Shown here piece after piece: positions 51,186-64,000 of a stretch of DNA of 64,000 nt. Every line of letters starts with the position of its first letter. Position 1 is the first letter of the stretch. Source of the stretch: Blastococcus sp. HT6-4 (lineage in GTDB: Bacteria; Actinomycetota; Actinomycetes; Mycobacteriales; Geodermatophilaceae); NCBI RefSeq assembly GCF_039679125.1, contig NZ_CP155551.1, positions 1,860,001 to 1,924,000 on the forward strand, written 5' to 3'. Both the position numbers and the translations under genes were made by a program. Under the pieces are notes generated by a model that was not told where the DNA came from, searched no databases, and saw only the letters and a program-made list of their open reading frames with translations.

Positions 51186-52109
51186 TCATGGTCTCCGCTT
51201 GGCGTAACCCGCGAGGCCGAACTGCAGGAGCGCCAGGCCGCGCCGGCCCTGCCGGCGCAGCTCCGCCGACAGCTCCGGTCCGCCGACGCCGGCCAGCACC
51301 TGGTCGCGCGCCAGCTCCAGCAGGGAGGCGTAGAGCCCGAGGATCGCGTGCGCGGCCAGCCACGGCTCGATCTGCCCCTGCTTGGCCTCGGTCTCCTCGG
51401 CGACCAGCTCGGCCAGCGAGACGGTGATCTCGCCGAGGATCTCCCGTTCCCGGATCTGCAGGGTGCGGCTGCCGCGGATCACCTGCGCCATCTGCGCGAC
51501 GCCGTCGGCCGCCTCCGGTGTGCCGAGCAGGCTGACCGCGGCGACGACGAAGCTGCCCGCGGCGGCGGCCACCGACTCACCGGCCGGGCGCCGGCGGACC
51601 GCGTCCAGCAGGGCCGCCCGCATCGGCGGGTCGGCGTCGAAGACCAGACCCTCCTTGACCGGGAAGTGGTTGAACACCGTCTTCTCGACGACGCCGGCGC
51701 GCTGTGCGATCTCCACCACACTGACCGCGTCGAAACCACGCTCCGTGAACAGCTCGGTCGCGGCGTCGACGATCCGCGCCCGCGTCTGCTGCCGCCGTCG
51801 TTCCCGGAGCCCCGACCCGCGCAGCGCCCGCCGCCCGCGGCGCGGGCCGCTGGTGTCGCCGTCGGCGACCGGGGAGGGGGCGACCGGCGGTGCGGGGGCG
51901 GCCACCGCGGGGGCCGGCGGGGGAGCGGTGGGCGCCGCCACCTCCGCGTTCGGCTCCGGGCTCGGCGCGGGCCGGTCGAGGTCAGGGCGGGGTACCGCCC
52001 GGATCACTGCTCCGCCGACGGGCGCCGCGGCGTCCCCGTCCGAGTCGGGAACGGGTACTGCGGTCGTCAGGGCACCGGCCACTCCAGTCACGTGGACCAC
52101 GCTAGTCAC
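51186..52109 (-). CDS. TetR family regulator with long disordered N-terminus
   Basis: About 307 residues. The first ~100 are Pro/Ala/Val-rich and disordered. The TetR DNA-binding domain follows: RARIVDAATELFTERGFDAV and the helix VSVVEIAQRAGVVEKTVFNHF. The ligand domain is of ordinary size. The ligand and targets are unknown. Start GTG 52109 gives the longest sensible form; GTG 52100 and 52091 are alternatives, and a -10-like TAGCGT sits 7 nt before 52091, so the true start may be leaderless. It is divergent from steA, 147 bp away. Confidence 0.82.
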   Translation of the reverse strand: MTSVVHVTGVAGALTTAVPVPDSDGDAAAPVGGAVIRAVPRPDLDRPAPSPEPNAEVAAPTAPPPAPAVAAPAPPVAPSPVADGDTSGPRRGRRALRGSGLRERRRQQTRARIVDAATELFTERGFDAVSVVEIAQRAGVVEKTVFNHFPVKEGLVFDADPPMRAALLDAVRRRPAGESVAAAAGSFVVAAVSLLGTPEAADGVAQMAQVIRGSRTLQIREREILGEITVSLAELVAEETEAKQGQIEPWLAAHAILGLYASLLELARDQVLAGVGGPELSAELRRQGRRGLALLQFGLAGYAKRRP

Positions 52110-52256
52110 AAGTCGGTAACGGTCCCGCCGGCGCGGTGGCGGACGGCGCACCGGCGTGTCGGCCGGACCCGGTGTCGGGCACGCTCCGTGACCGGAAGAT
52201 CGCCGGAGCGCGTCGGACGACCGGACCGGAGAGCCCGCGTGGCAGCATGCGATGTC

Positions 52257-53444
52257 ATGCGCATCGGCACCGTTCGCCGCGGCCGGGCACAGGACACGGG
52301 GCCCGGCGTCGCCGGCACCGTCCGTCTGGACCGCCGCACCAAGAACCTGACGAAGCGACTGCGCCCCGGCGACATCGCCGTCATCGACCACGTCGACATC
52401 GACCGGGTCAGCGCTGACGCGCTGGTCGGCTGCAAGGTCGCCGGAGTGGTCAACGCGGCGCCCAGCATCTCCGGCCGGTACCCGAACCTCGGCCCCGAGA
52501 TCCTGATCAACGCGGGCATACCCCTGCTCGACGACGTCGGCAAGGACGTGTTCGCCAAGCTGCAGGAAGGCGCGCCGGTGCGCCTCGACGGCGACCGCCT
52601 CCTCGACGGGGACGGCACGGTCGTGGCCGAGGGCCGCGCGCACGACGCCGACAGCGTCGCCGCCGCCATGGCCGAGGCCAAGGCCGGGCTGTCGGTGCAG
52701 CTCGAGGCGTTCGCGGCCAACACCATGGAGTACATGAAGCGCGAGCGCGCGCTCCTCCTCGACGGCGTCGGCGTGCCCGACGTCAGCACCTCCATCGAGG
52801 GCCGGCACGTGCTCGTGGTCGTCCGCGGCTACGACTACAAGGAGGACCTGCACGCCCTCCGCGCCTACATCCGCGACTACCGCCCGGTCCTGATCGGCGT
52901 GGACGGCGGCGCCGACGCCCTCGTCGACGCGGGCTACTCGCCCGACATGATCATCGGCGACATGGACTCGGTGAGCGACGACGTCCTGCGCTCCGGCGCC
53001 GAGGTCGTGGTGCACGCCTACGCCGACGGCCGCGCCCCCGGCCTCGCCCGGGTGCAGGACCTCGGGGTCGACGCCATCACCTTCCCGGCGGCCGCCACCA
53101 GCGAGGACATCGCGATGCTGCTGGCCGACGAGAAGGGCGCCACGCTGATCGTCGCGGTCGGCACCCACGCCACCCTGGTCGAGTTCCTCGACAAGGGCCG
53201 CGGCGGCATGGCCTCGACCTTCCTGACCCGCCTGCGGCTGGGCGGCAAGCTGGTCGACGCCAAGGGCGTCAGCCGGCTCTACCGGAGCCGCATCTCGACC
53301 ACCGCGCTCGTCGTCCTGGTCATCGCCGCCTTCATCGCCATCGGGTCGGCCCTGGCCGTCTCCGCCGCGGGGCGGCTGTACCTCGACCTGCTGCTCGACC
53401 AATGGAACAGCTTCGTGTTCTGGCTGGAGAACCTCTTCTCGTGA
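52257..53444 (+). CDS. steA: Cytokinetic ring protein SteA
   Basis: 395 residues. N-terminal domain (about 15-180), then a thiamin-pyrophosphokinase-like fold with GVDGGADAL and IIGDMDSV, and a single C-terminal membrane segment (RISTTALVVLVIAAFIAIGS). SteA is a division-ring protein of corynebacteria and mycobacteria (Rv1697) that works with SteB/MctB to help daughter-cell separation. ATG 52257. Its stop overlaps the mctB start by 4 nt. The thiamin kinase activity is unlikely. Confidence 0.93.
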   Translation: MRIGTVRRGRAQDTGPGVAGTVRLDRRTKNLTKRLRPGDIAVIDHVDIDRVSADALVGCKVAGVVNAAPSISGRYPNLGPEILINAGIPLLDDVGKDVFAKLQEGAPVRLDGDRLLDGDGTVVAEGRAHDADSVAAAMAEAKAGLSVQLEAFAANTMEYMKRERALLLDGVGVPDVSTSIEGRHVLVVVRGYDYKEDLHALRAYIRDYRPVLIGVDGGADALVDAGYSPDMIIGDMDSVSDDVLRSGAEVVVHAYADGRAPGLARVQDLGVDAITFPAAATSEDIAMLLADEKGATLIVAVGTHATLVEFLDKGRGGMASTFLTRLRLGGKLVDAKGVSRLYRSRISTTALVVLVIAAFIAIGSALAVSAAGRLYLDLLLDQWNSFVFWLENLFS

Positions 53445-54388
53445 TCGACTTCCGCTACCACCTGGTGTCGCTGATCGCCGTCTTCCTGGCGGTGGCACTG
53501 GGCATCGTCATCGGCACGACGCAGCTCAACCAGCCGATCCTCAACGACATCGAGAGCCAGGTCAGCGCCCTCGAGCAGGACAAGCGGTCGCTGGAGGACC
53601 AGACCCAGCAGCTCCAGGCCGAGCTCGCCACCGCCGAGTCCTTCCAGGAGGCGGTCGCCACGCCCCTGGTCGACGGCACGCTGACCGACCGGAACGTCCT
53701 GCTGCTGCCCACCAACGAGAGCGTGACGTCCGAGACGATCGAGGAGATCGGCGGGCTGGTGTCCGACGCCGGCGGCTCGGTCAGCGGCGTCGTCCGCCTG
53801 GAGCCCGAGTACAGCGACCCGGCCACCGCCACGGCGCTGCAGAGCTACGTCACCGGGCCCGGCCTGCCTGCCGGGATCCAGCTGCCCGAGGACGGCGACG
53901 CCGCCGCCCTGGTCGCCTCGCTGCTCGCCCAGGTCCTCGTGACCCCTCCGGGCGGCCCGGCGCCGGACACCGCCACTGTCTCCTCGGTGCTCGCCGGCCT
54001 GAGCTCGCTCGACGTCCTCGCCGTCGAGGGCGCGTCGGTGACCCAGGCCGACCACGTCGTCGTCCTGACCGGGAGCGGCTTCACCGGCGAGGACGCCGAG
54101 CGCCGCAACGCCGCCCTCGTCGAGCTCGTCACCGCCCTCGACGGCCGCGGCGCGGGCGCCGTCGTCGCCGGCGACCAGGAGTCGGCGGAGGGCAACGGGC
54201 TGATCGGCACCGTGCGCGCCGATCCGGCGCTCGCCGCCGCCATCTCGACGGTGGACAACGTGCGCACCCTGGTCGGCCGGATCAGCACCGTCCTGGCACT
54301 CGGCCAGGAGTCCCGGGGCACGTCGGGCATGTACGGGACCGGCGAGGACGCCCAGCCGGTGCCGCCCGTGCCCGTCGCCGCACCGTGA
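53441..54388 (+). CDS. mctB: MctB/SteB membrane protein
   Basis: 315 residues. An N-terminal membrane anchor (VSLIAVFLAVALGIVIG) is followed by a coiled coil (about 30-65, LEQDKRSLEDQTQQLQAEL) and an extracytoplasmic alpha/beta domain. The family is known as MctB, once proposed as a copper exporter in mycobacteria (Rv1698), and as SteB, the partner of SteA in cell separation. GTG 53441 overlaps steA by 4 nt and its own stop overlaps the next gene by 4 nt. Confidence 0.9.
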   Translation: MIDFRYHLVSLIAVFLAVALGIVIGTTQLNQPILNDIESQVSALEQDKRSLEDQTQQLQAELATAESFQEAVATPLVDGTLTDRNVLLLPTNESVTSETIEEIGGLVSDAGGSVSGVVRLEPEYSDPATATALQSYVTGPGLPAGIQLPEDGDAAALVASLLAQVLVTPPGGPAPDTATVSSVLAGLSSLDVLAVEGASVTQADHVVVLTGSGFTGEDAERRNAALVELVTALDGRGAGAVVAGDQESAEGNGLIGTVRADPALAAAISTVDNVRTLVGRISTVLALGQESRGTSGMYGTGEDAQPVPPVPVAAP

Positions 54389-55224
54389 CGGGCCGGCGCC
54401 GGGCGCTGCTCGCCCTCGCCGGCGCCGGCGCGGCCCGCGCCGCGCTCACCGGGGCGCACGCCCTGTCGGCGCGGCCGGCCGGGGCCGCGTGGCGGCGCAC
54501 CAACTACGCCGGACGGCCGGTCACCCTGCTCGGGGGGCCCGCCCTGGCCCTGTCCGCGACCGTGACCGCGACGCTGGGTGCGCCCGCCGGTGTCCGGGCG
54601 GCCACCGCCGTCGTCGGCGCGGTGTCCGGGCTGGTCGGCGGCTACGACGACCTCGCGGGGGCACGACCGGAGCAGGCGCGGGACAAGGGCCTGGCCGGCC
54701 ACCTGAGGGCGCTGCGCGAGGGGCGGGTCTCCGCCGGGGCGGTCAAGGTGGCCGGCATCGGCACGGCCGCCGCCGTGGCCGCCGTGCTGACCCGCGGGCA
54801 GGGCCGGGGCGCCGGCCTGCTGGTCGACGGCGTGCTCGCCACCGGCCTGGTGGCCGGCGCCGCCAACCTGCTCAACCTGCTCGACCTCCGGCCGGGACGT
54901 GCGGCCAAGGCCGGCAGCATCGCCGCCGCGGCGACCCTGGGCGGGCCCGCCGGCGGACTGGTGGCCGGGCCCCTGGGCGCGACGCTCGCCGTCCTCCCCG
55001 CCGACCTCGGCGAGCAGGTCATGCTCGGGGACTGCGGAGCCAACGCGCTCGGTGCGCTGCTGGGGCTCCGGCTGGCCCGGCACCCGTCGCGGGCCGTCCG
55101 GGCCGGGGCGCTGACCGCGATCGCCGGGCTCACGCTCGCCAGCGAGAAGGTCAGCTTCACCCGCGTCATCGAGGCGACGCCGGGCCTCCGGGAACTGGAC
55201 CGGCTCGGCCGCCTGCCGTCGTGA
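54385..55224 (+). CDS. MraY/WecA-like membrane protein
   Basis: 279 residues with about 8-10 hydrophobic segments. It resembles the polyprenyl-phosphate phosphosugar transferase family: an acidic pair in GGYDDLAG (88-89), KGLAGHL loop, NLLNLLDLRPGRA (161-173) and LGDCGANALG (214-223, equal to the GDxGS/N motif). These match catalytic positions of MraY/WecA, but the protein is divergent and shorter. It may transfer a phosphosugar to a lipid carrier; the donor is unknown. GTG 54385. Coupled to neighbours by 4-nt overlaps. Confidence 0.75.
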   Translation: MTGRRRALLALAGAGAARAALTGAHALSARPAGAAWRRTNYAGRPVTLLGGPALALSATVTATLGAPAGVRAATAVVGAVSGLVGGYDDLAGARPEQARDKGLAGHLRALREGRVSAGAVKVAGIGTAAAVAAVLTRGQGRGAGLLVDGVLATGLVAGAANLLNLLDLRPGRAAKAGSIAAAATLGGPAGGLVAGPLGATLAVLPADLGEQVMLGDCGANALGALLGLRLARHPSRAVRAGALTAIAGLTLASEKVSFTRVIEATPGLRELDRLGRLPS

Positions 55225-56846
55225 GCACCCGGCAGGTGGTGGGGGGCGTGGCCGCCGCTGCTGCCCTGATCGCCGGGCTCACCATCCTGGCGCGGCTGGC
55301 CGGCTTCGCCCGCACCCTCGTCTTCACGAACACCGTCGGGCCCGACAGCACCGGGGACGCCTACCTGGCGGCCAACAACGTCCCGAACATCGTCTTCGAG
55401 GTCGTGGCCGGTGGCGCGCTGGCCAGCCTGGTCGTGCCGATGCTCGCCGGTGGGATCGCGGCGGCTGACCGCGACCAGGTCCGCCGGACGGCGTCGGCCC
55501 TGCTGGGCTGGACCCTGCTGGTGCTCGTACCGCTGGCGGCACTGGTCGCCCTGCTGGCCGAGCCGATCGCCCGGTTGCTGCTCGGCGACAGCGACGAGGC
55601 CGAGATCCAGCTCGCCGCCCGGTTCCTGCTGGTGTTCGCCCCGCAGGTCGTCCTCTACGGCATCGGCATCGTCGTCACCGGTGTGCTGCAGGCCCATCGG
55701 AGGTTCGCGGGGCCGGCCCTCGCCCCCCTGCTGTCCAGCCTCGTCGTCGCCGGCGCCTACCTGACCTTCGCCGCGCTGGGCGGCGACGAGCAGGCCGCCG
55801 AGCTGTCCACGCCCGCCGAGCTCGTGCTGGGCGTCGGGACCACCCTCGGCGTCGCCGCCCTGGCACTGAGCCTGCTGGTCCCGCTGCGGGGTCTGCGGCT
55901 GGGGCTGCGTCCCACCCTCCGGTTCCCGGTGGGCGCGGCGCCCCGCGTCCGCCGGCTGGCCGCCGCCGGCGTGCTCACCCTGGCCGGCCAGCAGCTGCTG
56001 GCAGCTGTCGCCATCCGGCTGGCCAACGACGGCGCACCGGACGGCACCCAGGTCGTCTACGCGGCCGGCCTCACCGTCTTCCTCCTGCCGTGGGCTGCGC
56101 TGGCGGTCCCGCTGGCGACCTCGGTCTACCCGGGCCTGGCCGAGCGCGCCGGCAGCGGCGACGAGGCCGGCTACCACCGGGCGCTCGCCCCGGTCACCGT
56201 GCTCACCGTGGCGCTGTCCGCCCTCGCCGCGGCGGCTCTGGTGGCGGGAGCCGGACCCATGGCGCGGATCTTCCTGAGCGGCGAGCCGGCCGGCGTCGTG
56301 GCCGCCCTCAGGAACACCATCGTCGCCTTCGCCCCCGGCCTGCTCGGCTACGGCCTGGTCGCGTTGCTGACCCGCGCGCTCTACGCCCGCGGGCTGTGGA
56401 AGGCGCCCACGGCCTGGGTCCTCGCCGGCTGGCTGCTCGCGGTCGTCGCCGACGTGCTGCTGGCCCGCGCGCTGCCCCCGGCGGACCGGGCCCTGGCGCT
56501 GGGCATCGGGCACACGGTCGGAGTCACGGTGGCCGGTGCGGGGCTGCTCGCGGTCGTCCTCCGTGTGGCCGGCCGGCCCGCGCTGCGCGGACTCGCACGC
56601 AGCGGCCCGGCGGCCCTGCTGGCGGCGGTGCTCGGCGGTGCGGCGGGGCTCTGGGTCGCCCGCACGCTCGGCGCGGACCCGGTGCCCGACGGCGGGGTGG
56701 CCGCCGCCCTCGCGGCCGGGTTCCTCGCCGGGGGCACCGTGCTCGTCGTCGCGGTGGCCGTCATGATGGGCACGGCCCGCGCGCAGCTGGTGGGGGCACT
56801 CCGGGAGTTGCGGTCGACGGGCGAGCGGGAGGTGCGCAGTGGCTGA
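55221..56846 (+). CDS. murJ: MurJ-like lipid flippase (MOP superfamily)
   Basis: 541 residues with about 14 membrane segments. N-terminus ARLAGFARTLVFTNTVG matches the MurJ/MviN start. It probably flips a lipid-linked saccharide across the membrane. Actinobacteria also have a larger MviN fused to a kinase-like domain elsewhere, so this shorter one may be a paralogue for another lipid-linked polymer. GTG 55221 overlaps the upstream gene by 4 nt and the next gene by 8 nt. Confidence 0.85.
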   Translation: MSTRQVVGGVAAAAALIAGLTILARLAGFARTLVFTNTVGPDSTGDAYLAANNVPNIVFEVVAGGALASLVVPMLAGGIAAADRDQVRRTASALLGWTLLVLVPLAALVALLAEPIARLLLGDSDEAEIQLAARFLLVFAPQVVLYGIGIVVTGVLQAHRRFAGPALAPLLSSLVVAGAYLTFAALGGDEQAAELSTPAELVLGVGTTLGVAALALSLLVPLRGLRLGLRPTLRFPVGAAPRVRRLAAAGVLTLAGQQLLAAVAIRLANDGAPDGTQVVYAAGLTVFLLPWAALAVPLATSVYPGLAERAGSGDEAGYHRALAPVTVLTVALSALAAAALVAGAGPMARIFLSGEPAGVVAALRNTIVAFAPGLLGYGLVALLTRALYARGLWKAPTAWVLAGWLLAVVADVLLARALPPADRALALGIGHTVGVTVAGAGLLAVVLRVAGRPALRGLARSGPAALLAAVLGGAAGLWVARTLGADPVPDGGVAAALAAGFLAGGTVLVVAVAVMMGTARAQLVGALRELRSTGEREVRSG

Positions 56847-57980
56847 GCCACCCCTCCAGGGCTGCCGGGTCACCGAGGTGCTGGCCACCAGCACCGGCGG
56901 GGTGGGAACCCACGTGCGGTCGCTGGTCCCGCCGCTGGTCGCCGCCGGCGCCGACGTCCAGGTGTGCGGGCCGGGCGCCACCGACGAGCTGTTCGGCTTC
57001 GCCGGCCGCGGTGCGCGCTTCACCCCCGTGGAGATCTCCGCGGGGCTGGCGCCTGCCGCCGACGCGCGGGCGGTCCAGGCGCTGCGGCAGGCGCTGGCCG
57101 GCACCGACGTGGTGCACGCCCACGGGTTGCGGGCCGGGCTGGTCGCCGCCGCGGCGCGCCGGCTCGGCGCCCGCTCCGCGCGGCTGGTGCTGACCCTGCA
57201 CAACGCGCTCCCCGACGGCGGGGGGCTGCGCCGGCAGCTGCTGGAACGGGCCGAGCGGGCCACGGTCCGGGCCGCCGACGTCGTGCTGGCCGCCTCGGAG
57301 GACCTCGCGGCGAACGCCCGCCGGCTGGGCGCCCGGGACGTGCGGCTGGCGCCGGTCTCGGCGCCACCACTGCCGCGGGCCACCCGCGGCCGCGCCGAGG
57401 TGCGCGAGGAGTTCGGGCTCGTCGACGACCGGGCGCTGGTGGTCGCGGTCGGGCGGCTGCACCCGCAGAAGGGCTACGACGTCCTCCTCGACGCCGTCGC
57501 CCGCTGGTTGGCCGACCAGCGGGTCCGCCCGGCGCCGCTGGTGGTCGTCGCCGGCGACGGGCCGCTGCACGACGAGCTGGCCGGACGGATCCGGGCGGAG
57601 AGGCTCCCGGTGAGCCTCCTGGGCCGGCGCGACGACGTCGCCGACCTCCTCGGCGCCGCCGACCTCTGCGTCCTCCCGTCCCGCTGGGAGGCGCGCTCGC
57701 TGACCGCCCAGGAGGCGCTGCGCGCCGGCGTGCCCCTCGTGGCCAGCCGCACCGGTGGGCTGCCGGAGCTGCTCGGTGACGCCGCCGAGCTGGTCCCGGT
57801 CGGCGATCCGGAGGCGCTGGCCGCGGCCGTCGTCCGGGTCCTCTGCGACAGCGCGCTCGCCGCCGCGCTCGTCGAGGAGGGGTTCCGGCAGGCGGCCGGC
57901 TGGCCCGACGAGGAGGCCACCGCCGCCCAGCTGGTGGAGATCTACCGCGAGCTGCTCGACGCCCCGGCCCGGCCACGCCC

Positions 57981-57984
<4 letters not shown>
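56839..57984 (+). CDS. Glycosyltransferase family 4
   Basis: 381 residues, GT-B fold. The N-domain begins with a GGVGTHVRSLVPPLVAAG acceptor loop and VVHAHGLRAGLVAA; the C-domain has AVGRLHPQKGYDVLLDA and the nucleotide-sugar EX7E motif in SRWEARSLTAQEALRAG. It builds a saccharide on a lipid or other acceptor in the cytoplasm. GTG 56839 overlaps murJ by 8 nt, its stop overlaps the next gene by 4 nt. The position between a MurJ-like flippase and a large membrane protein suggests an envelope glycan. Confidence 0.9.
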
Positions 57985-62090
<4,106 letters not shown>

Positions 62091-62091
<1 letters not shown>

Positions 62092-62687
62092 TGGCCGAGG
62101 AGGGGGCGCACGCGTACCGGGTGGTCGCCAGCGAGGAGATCTACACCGGCCACGTGATCGAGCTCCGTCGGGACACCGTCGCCATGCCGGAGGGCGGCGA
62201 CAGCGTCCGCGAGGTGGTCCGCCACCCGGGTGCCGTGGCCGTCGTGGCGCTCGACGACGACGGGAACGTGGTGCTGCTCCGGCAGTACCGGCACCCGGTC
62301 GGGGACTACCTGTGGGAGCTGCCCGCCGGGCTGCGCGACGCCGACGGCGAGCCGCCCCTGGAGACGGCGAAGCGGGAGCTGGCCGAGGAGGTGCAGCTCG
62401 CCGCGGACCGCTGGTCGCTGCTCACCACGCACTACAGCAGCCCCGGGTTCTGCGACGAGAAGGTGCTGGTCTACCTCGCCGAGGGGCTCAGCGACGTCGA
62501 CCGGCCCGAGGGCTTCACCGTCGAGCACGAGGAGCTGGACATGACCGTCGAGCGGGTGCCGCTCGGCGACGCCGTCCAGCGGGTGTTCGACGGGGACATC
62601 CGGAACGTCGCCGCCGTCGTGGGTCTGCTCGCCGCCGCTCAGGCGCGCGCGTCGTCGCCGCGGCTGCGCCCCGTCGACGCCGGCTGA
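62091..62687 (+). CDS. NUDIX hydrolase, ADP-ribose pyrophosphatase type
   Basis: 198 residues. The Nudix box is visible from the first Gly of GLRDADGEPPL, through ETAKRELAEEVQL: REL-EE supplies the metal-binding glutamates. The N-terminal strands (HAYRVVASEEIYTGHVIELR) and the box match ADP-ribose pyrophosphatases, splitting ADP-ribose to AMP and ribose 5-phosphate. M. tuberculosis has Rv1700 in the same position after pyrG. ATG 62091 overlaps pyrG by 1 nt. Confidence 0.93.
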
Positions 62688-62710
62688 GGCGGGCGGCCTC
62701 AGCGGCCCTG

Positions 62711-62728
62711 CGGGGCGGCCCCGCCCCG
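62711..62728 (+). terminator. Hairpin after the NUDIX gene
   Basis: CGGGGCG (62711-62717) pairs with CGCCCCG (62722-62728), loop GCCC, 23 nt past the stop. It probably ends the envelope/pyrG transcript. The remaining 62729-62967 has no gene I can support; a ribosome site AGGAG precedes ald. Confidence 0.5.
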
Positions 62729-62967
62729 GGTGACACCGTCCGGCGGGTGCGCAGCGCGGGCTGCCCGGGGTGGCGGCGCGTCGACGGGTGGCCCGGCAGC
62801 CCGGCCCCGCGGGTGAGCGCCGAGATCACGAATCGGCCCAGGCGCTCGGGGGAGAGGCGCCGGCGTGCCTACACTCCGGCCGAGGCCCGCCCCGACCGGG
62901 CGGCCCACGATGCGGTGGGGTACCCCGTCACGCTCGGGAGTGGCCCGCCGGGACCAGGAGACGGACG

Positions 62968-64000
62968 ATGCGGGTCGGGGTTCCCCGAGAGATCAAGAAT
63001 CGGGAGTACCGGGTGGCGCTCACCCCGGCCGGGGTGACGGAGCTGACGCGGGCCGGGCACGAGGTGCTGGTCGAGCAGGCGGCGGGGGAGGGCTCCTCGA
63101 TCCCCGACGCCGACTTCGCCGCCGCGGGGGCGCGGATCGTCGCCTCCGCCGATGACGTGTGGGCCGACGCCGACCTGCTGCTGAAGGTCAAGGAGCCGGT
63201 GGCCGAGGAGTACGGCCGCCTGCGCGCGGACCAGACGCTGTTCACCTACCTGCACCTGGCGGCCTCGAAGGAGTGCACCGACGCGCTGGTCGCCTCCGGC
63301 ACCACCGCGATCGCCTACGAGACGGTGCAGACCGCCGACGGCGCGCTGCCGCTGCTGGCCCCCATGTCGGAGGTCGCCGGCCGCATGGCGCCGCAGGTCG
63401 GGGCGCACTGCCTGGAGCGGGCGCACGGGGGCCGAGGGGTCCTGCTGGGCGGGGTCTCGGGCGTCTACGCCGCGAAGGTGGTCGTCATCGGCGCCGGGGT
63501 CTCGGGGATGAATGCCGCGGCCATCGCGCTCGGCATGCAGGCCGAGGTCGTCGTCATGGACCGGGACATCGACAAGCTGCGCGCCGCCGACCGGATCTAC
63601 CAGGGCCACCTGCAGACCGTCGCCTCCAACGCCTACGAGGTGGAGCGCGCCGTGCTCGACGCCGACCTCGTGATCGGCGCGGTGCTCGTGCCCGGGGCGA
63701 AGGCGCCCACCCTGGTGAGCAACGAACTGGTCTCCCGGATGAAGACGGGCTCGGTGCTGGTCGACATCGCCGTCGACCAGGGCGGCTGCTTCGAGGACAC
63801 CCGGCCGACCACGCACGACGAGCCGACCTTCCGGGTGCACGACTCGGTCTTCTACTGCGTGGCGAACATGCCCGGCGCCGTCCCCAACACCTCCACGCAC
63901 GCGCTGACCAACGTGACGCTGCCCTACGTGATGGCGCTGGCCAACGAGGGCACCGTCGGTGCCGTCCGCGCGCGCCCGGCCCTCGCCCACGGCGTCAACG
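62968..64000 (+). CDS. ald: Alanine dehydrogenase (3' partial)
   Basis: The first 344 codons; the gene runs off the window. Oxidises L-alanine to pyruvate and ammonium with NAD, or makes alanine in reverse. Opening MRVGVPREIKNREYRVALTP, catalytic His in FTYLHLAAS and Lys in LLKVKEPV, NAD loop VVIGAGVSGMNAA. ATG 62968 has AGGAG at a good distance. Several actinobacteria induce ald under low oxygen or alanine; no operator was recognised here. Confidence 0.95.
   Translation, partial: MRVGVPREIKNREYRVALTPAGVTELTRAGHEVLVEQAAGEGSSIPDADFAAAGARIVASADDVWADADLLLKVKEPVAEEYGRLRADQTLFTYLHLAASKECTDALVASGTTAIAYETVQTADGALPLLAPMSEVAGRMAPQVGAHCLERAHGGRGVLLGGVSGVYAAKVVVIGAGVSGMNAAAIALGMQAEVVVMDRDIDKLRAADRIYQGHLQTVASNAYEVERAVLDADLVIGAVLVPGAKAPTLVSNELVSRMKTGSVLVDIAVDQGGCFEDTRPTTHDEPTFRVHDSVFYCVANMPGAVPNTSTHALTNVTLPYVMALANEGTVGAVRARPALAHGVN

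Overview
This is a chromosomal window from a high-GC Gram-positive actinobacterium. I infer the Geodermatophilaceae (Blastococcus, Geodermatophilus, Modestobacter) or a close relative. The evidence is the very high GC with strong third-position GC bias, the many GTG starts, an rrn operon with no tRNA in the 16S-23S spacer, the actinobacterial insertion in 23S, 16S signatures, and a gene order that follows the known mycobacterial order: infC-rpmI-rplT-rRNA methylase, pheST, argCJBDFRGH, mpg, tyrS, then TPR-HAD-small protein-tlyA-nadK-recN-steA-mctB-pyrG-NUDIX.

Layout. 1-7.5 kb is accessory: the end of an oxidoreductase-methyltransferase fusion, a nitrate/nitrite transporter (narK), a GNAT enzyme, an uroporphyrinogen-III-synthase-like transcription factor of the NnaR type, a P-loop kinase and a metallo-beta-lactamase-fold hydrolase, with two candidate GlnR boxes. 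7.5-9.2 kb is the IF3/L35/L20 operon behind a structured leader that looks like a transcription attenuator. 9.3-15.3 kb has an rRNA methylase, a TetR regulator, an EAL-DICT-LOV-degenerate GGDEF signalling protein, an orphan membrane protein and an EamA exporter. 15.4-19.8 kb is pheST plus a dehydrogenase. 20-24 kb is a small accessory island (glycosyltransferase coupled to a heme-oxygenase-like diiron enzyme, and two methyltransferases).

24.1-34.6 kb is a complete arginine biosynthesis operon, argCJBDFRGH, in which each gene overlaps the next by 4 nt. It is followed by 3-methyladenine glycosylase and tyrS. Two ARG-box-like palindromes cover the argC start, so the ArgR made by the sixth gene probably represses its own operon. 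34.7-40.4 kb is one rrn operon with a consensus promoter, a 23S processing stalk and a strong terminator.

40.4-50 kb holds a protein with about a dozen near-identical basic [10 protein letters not shown] repeats fused to a TPR domain, an SSB paralogue, a DUF1015 protein, and the conserved TPR-HAD-tlyA-nadK-recN run. 51-62.7 kb is a long tightly coupled envelope/division cluster (SteA, MctB/SteB, MraY-like, MurJ-like, glycosyltransferase 4, a large phosphatase-like membrane protein) leading into pyrG and a NUDIX hydrolase. The window ends inside alanine dehydrogenase.

Most of the window is housekeeping. The most interesting parts are the infC leader with mutually exclusive hairpins, the LOV-containing EAL protein, the repeat-TPR protein behind rrn, the diiron oxidase-glycosyltransferase pair, the likely leaderless ArgR-controlled argC start, and the envelope cluster with a phosphatase-like domain that lacks its metal-binding motifs. 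No mobile element, prophage, CRISPR array or tRNA was found.
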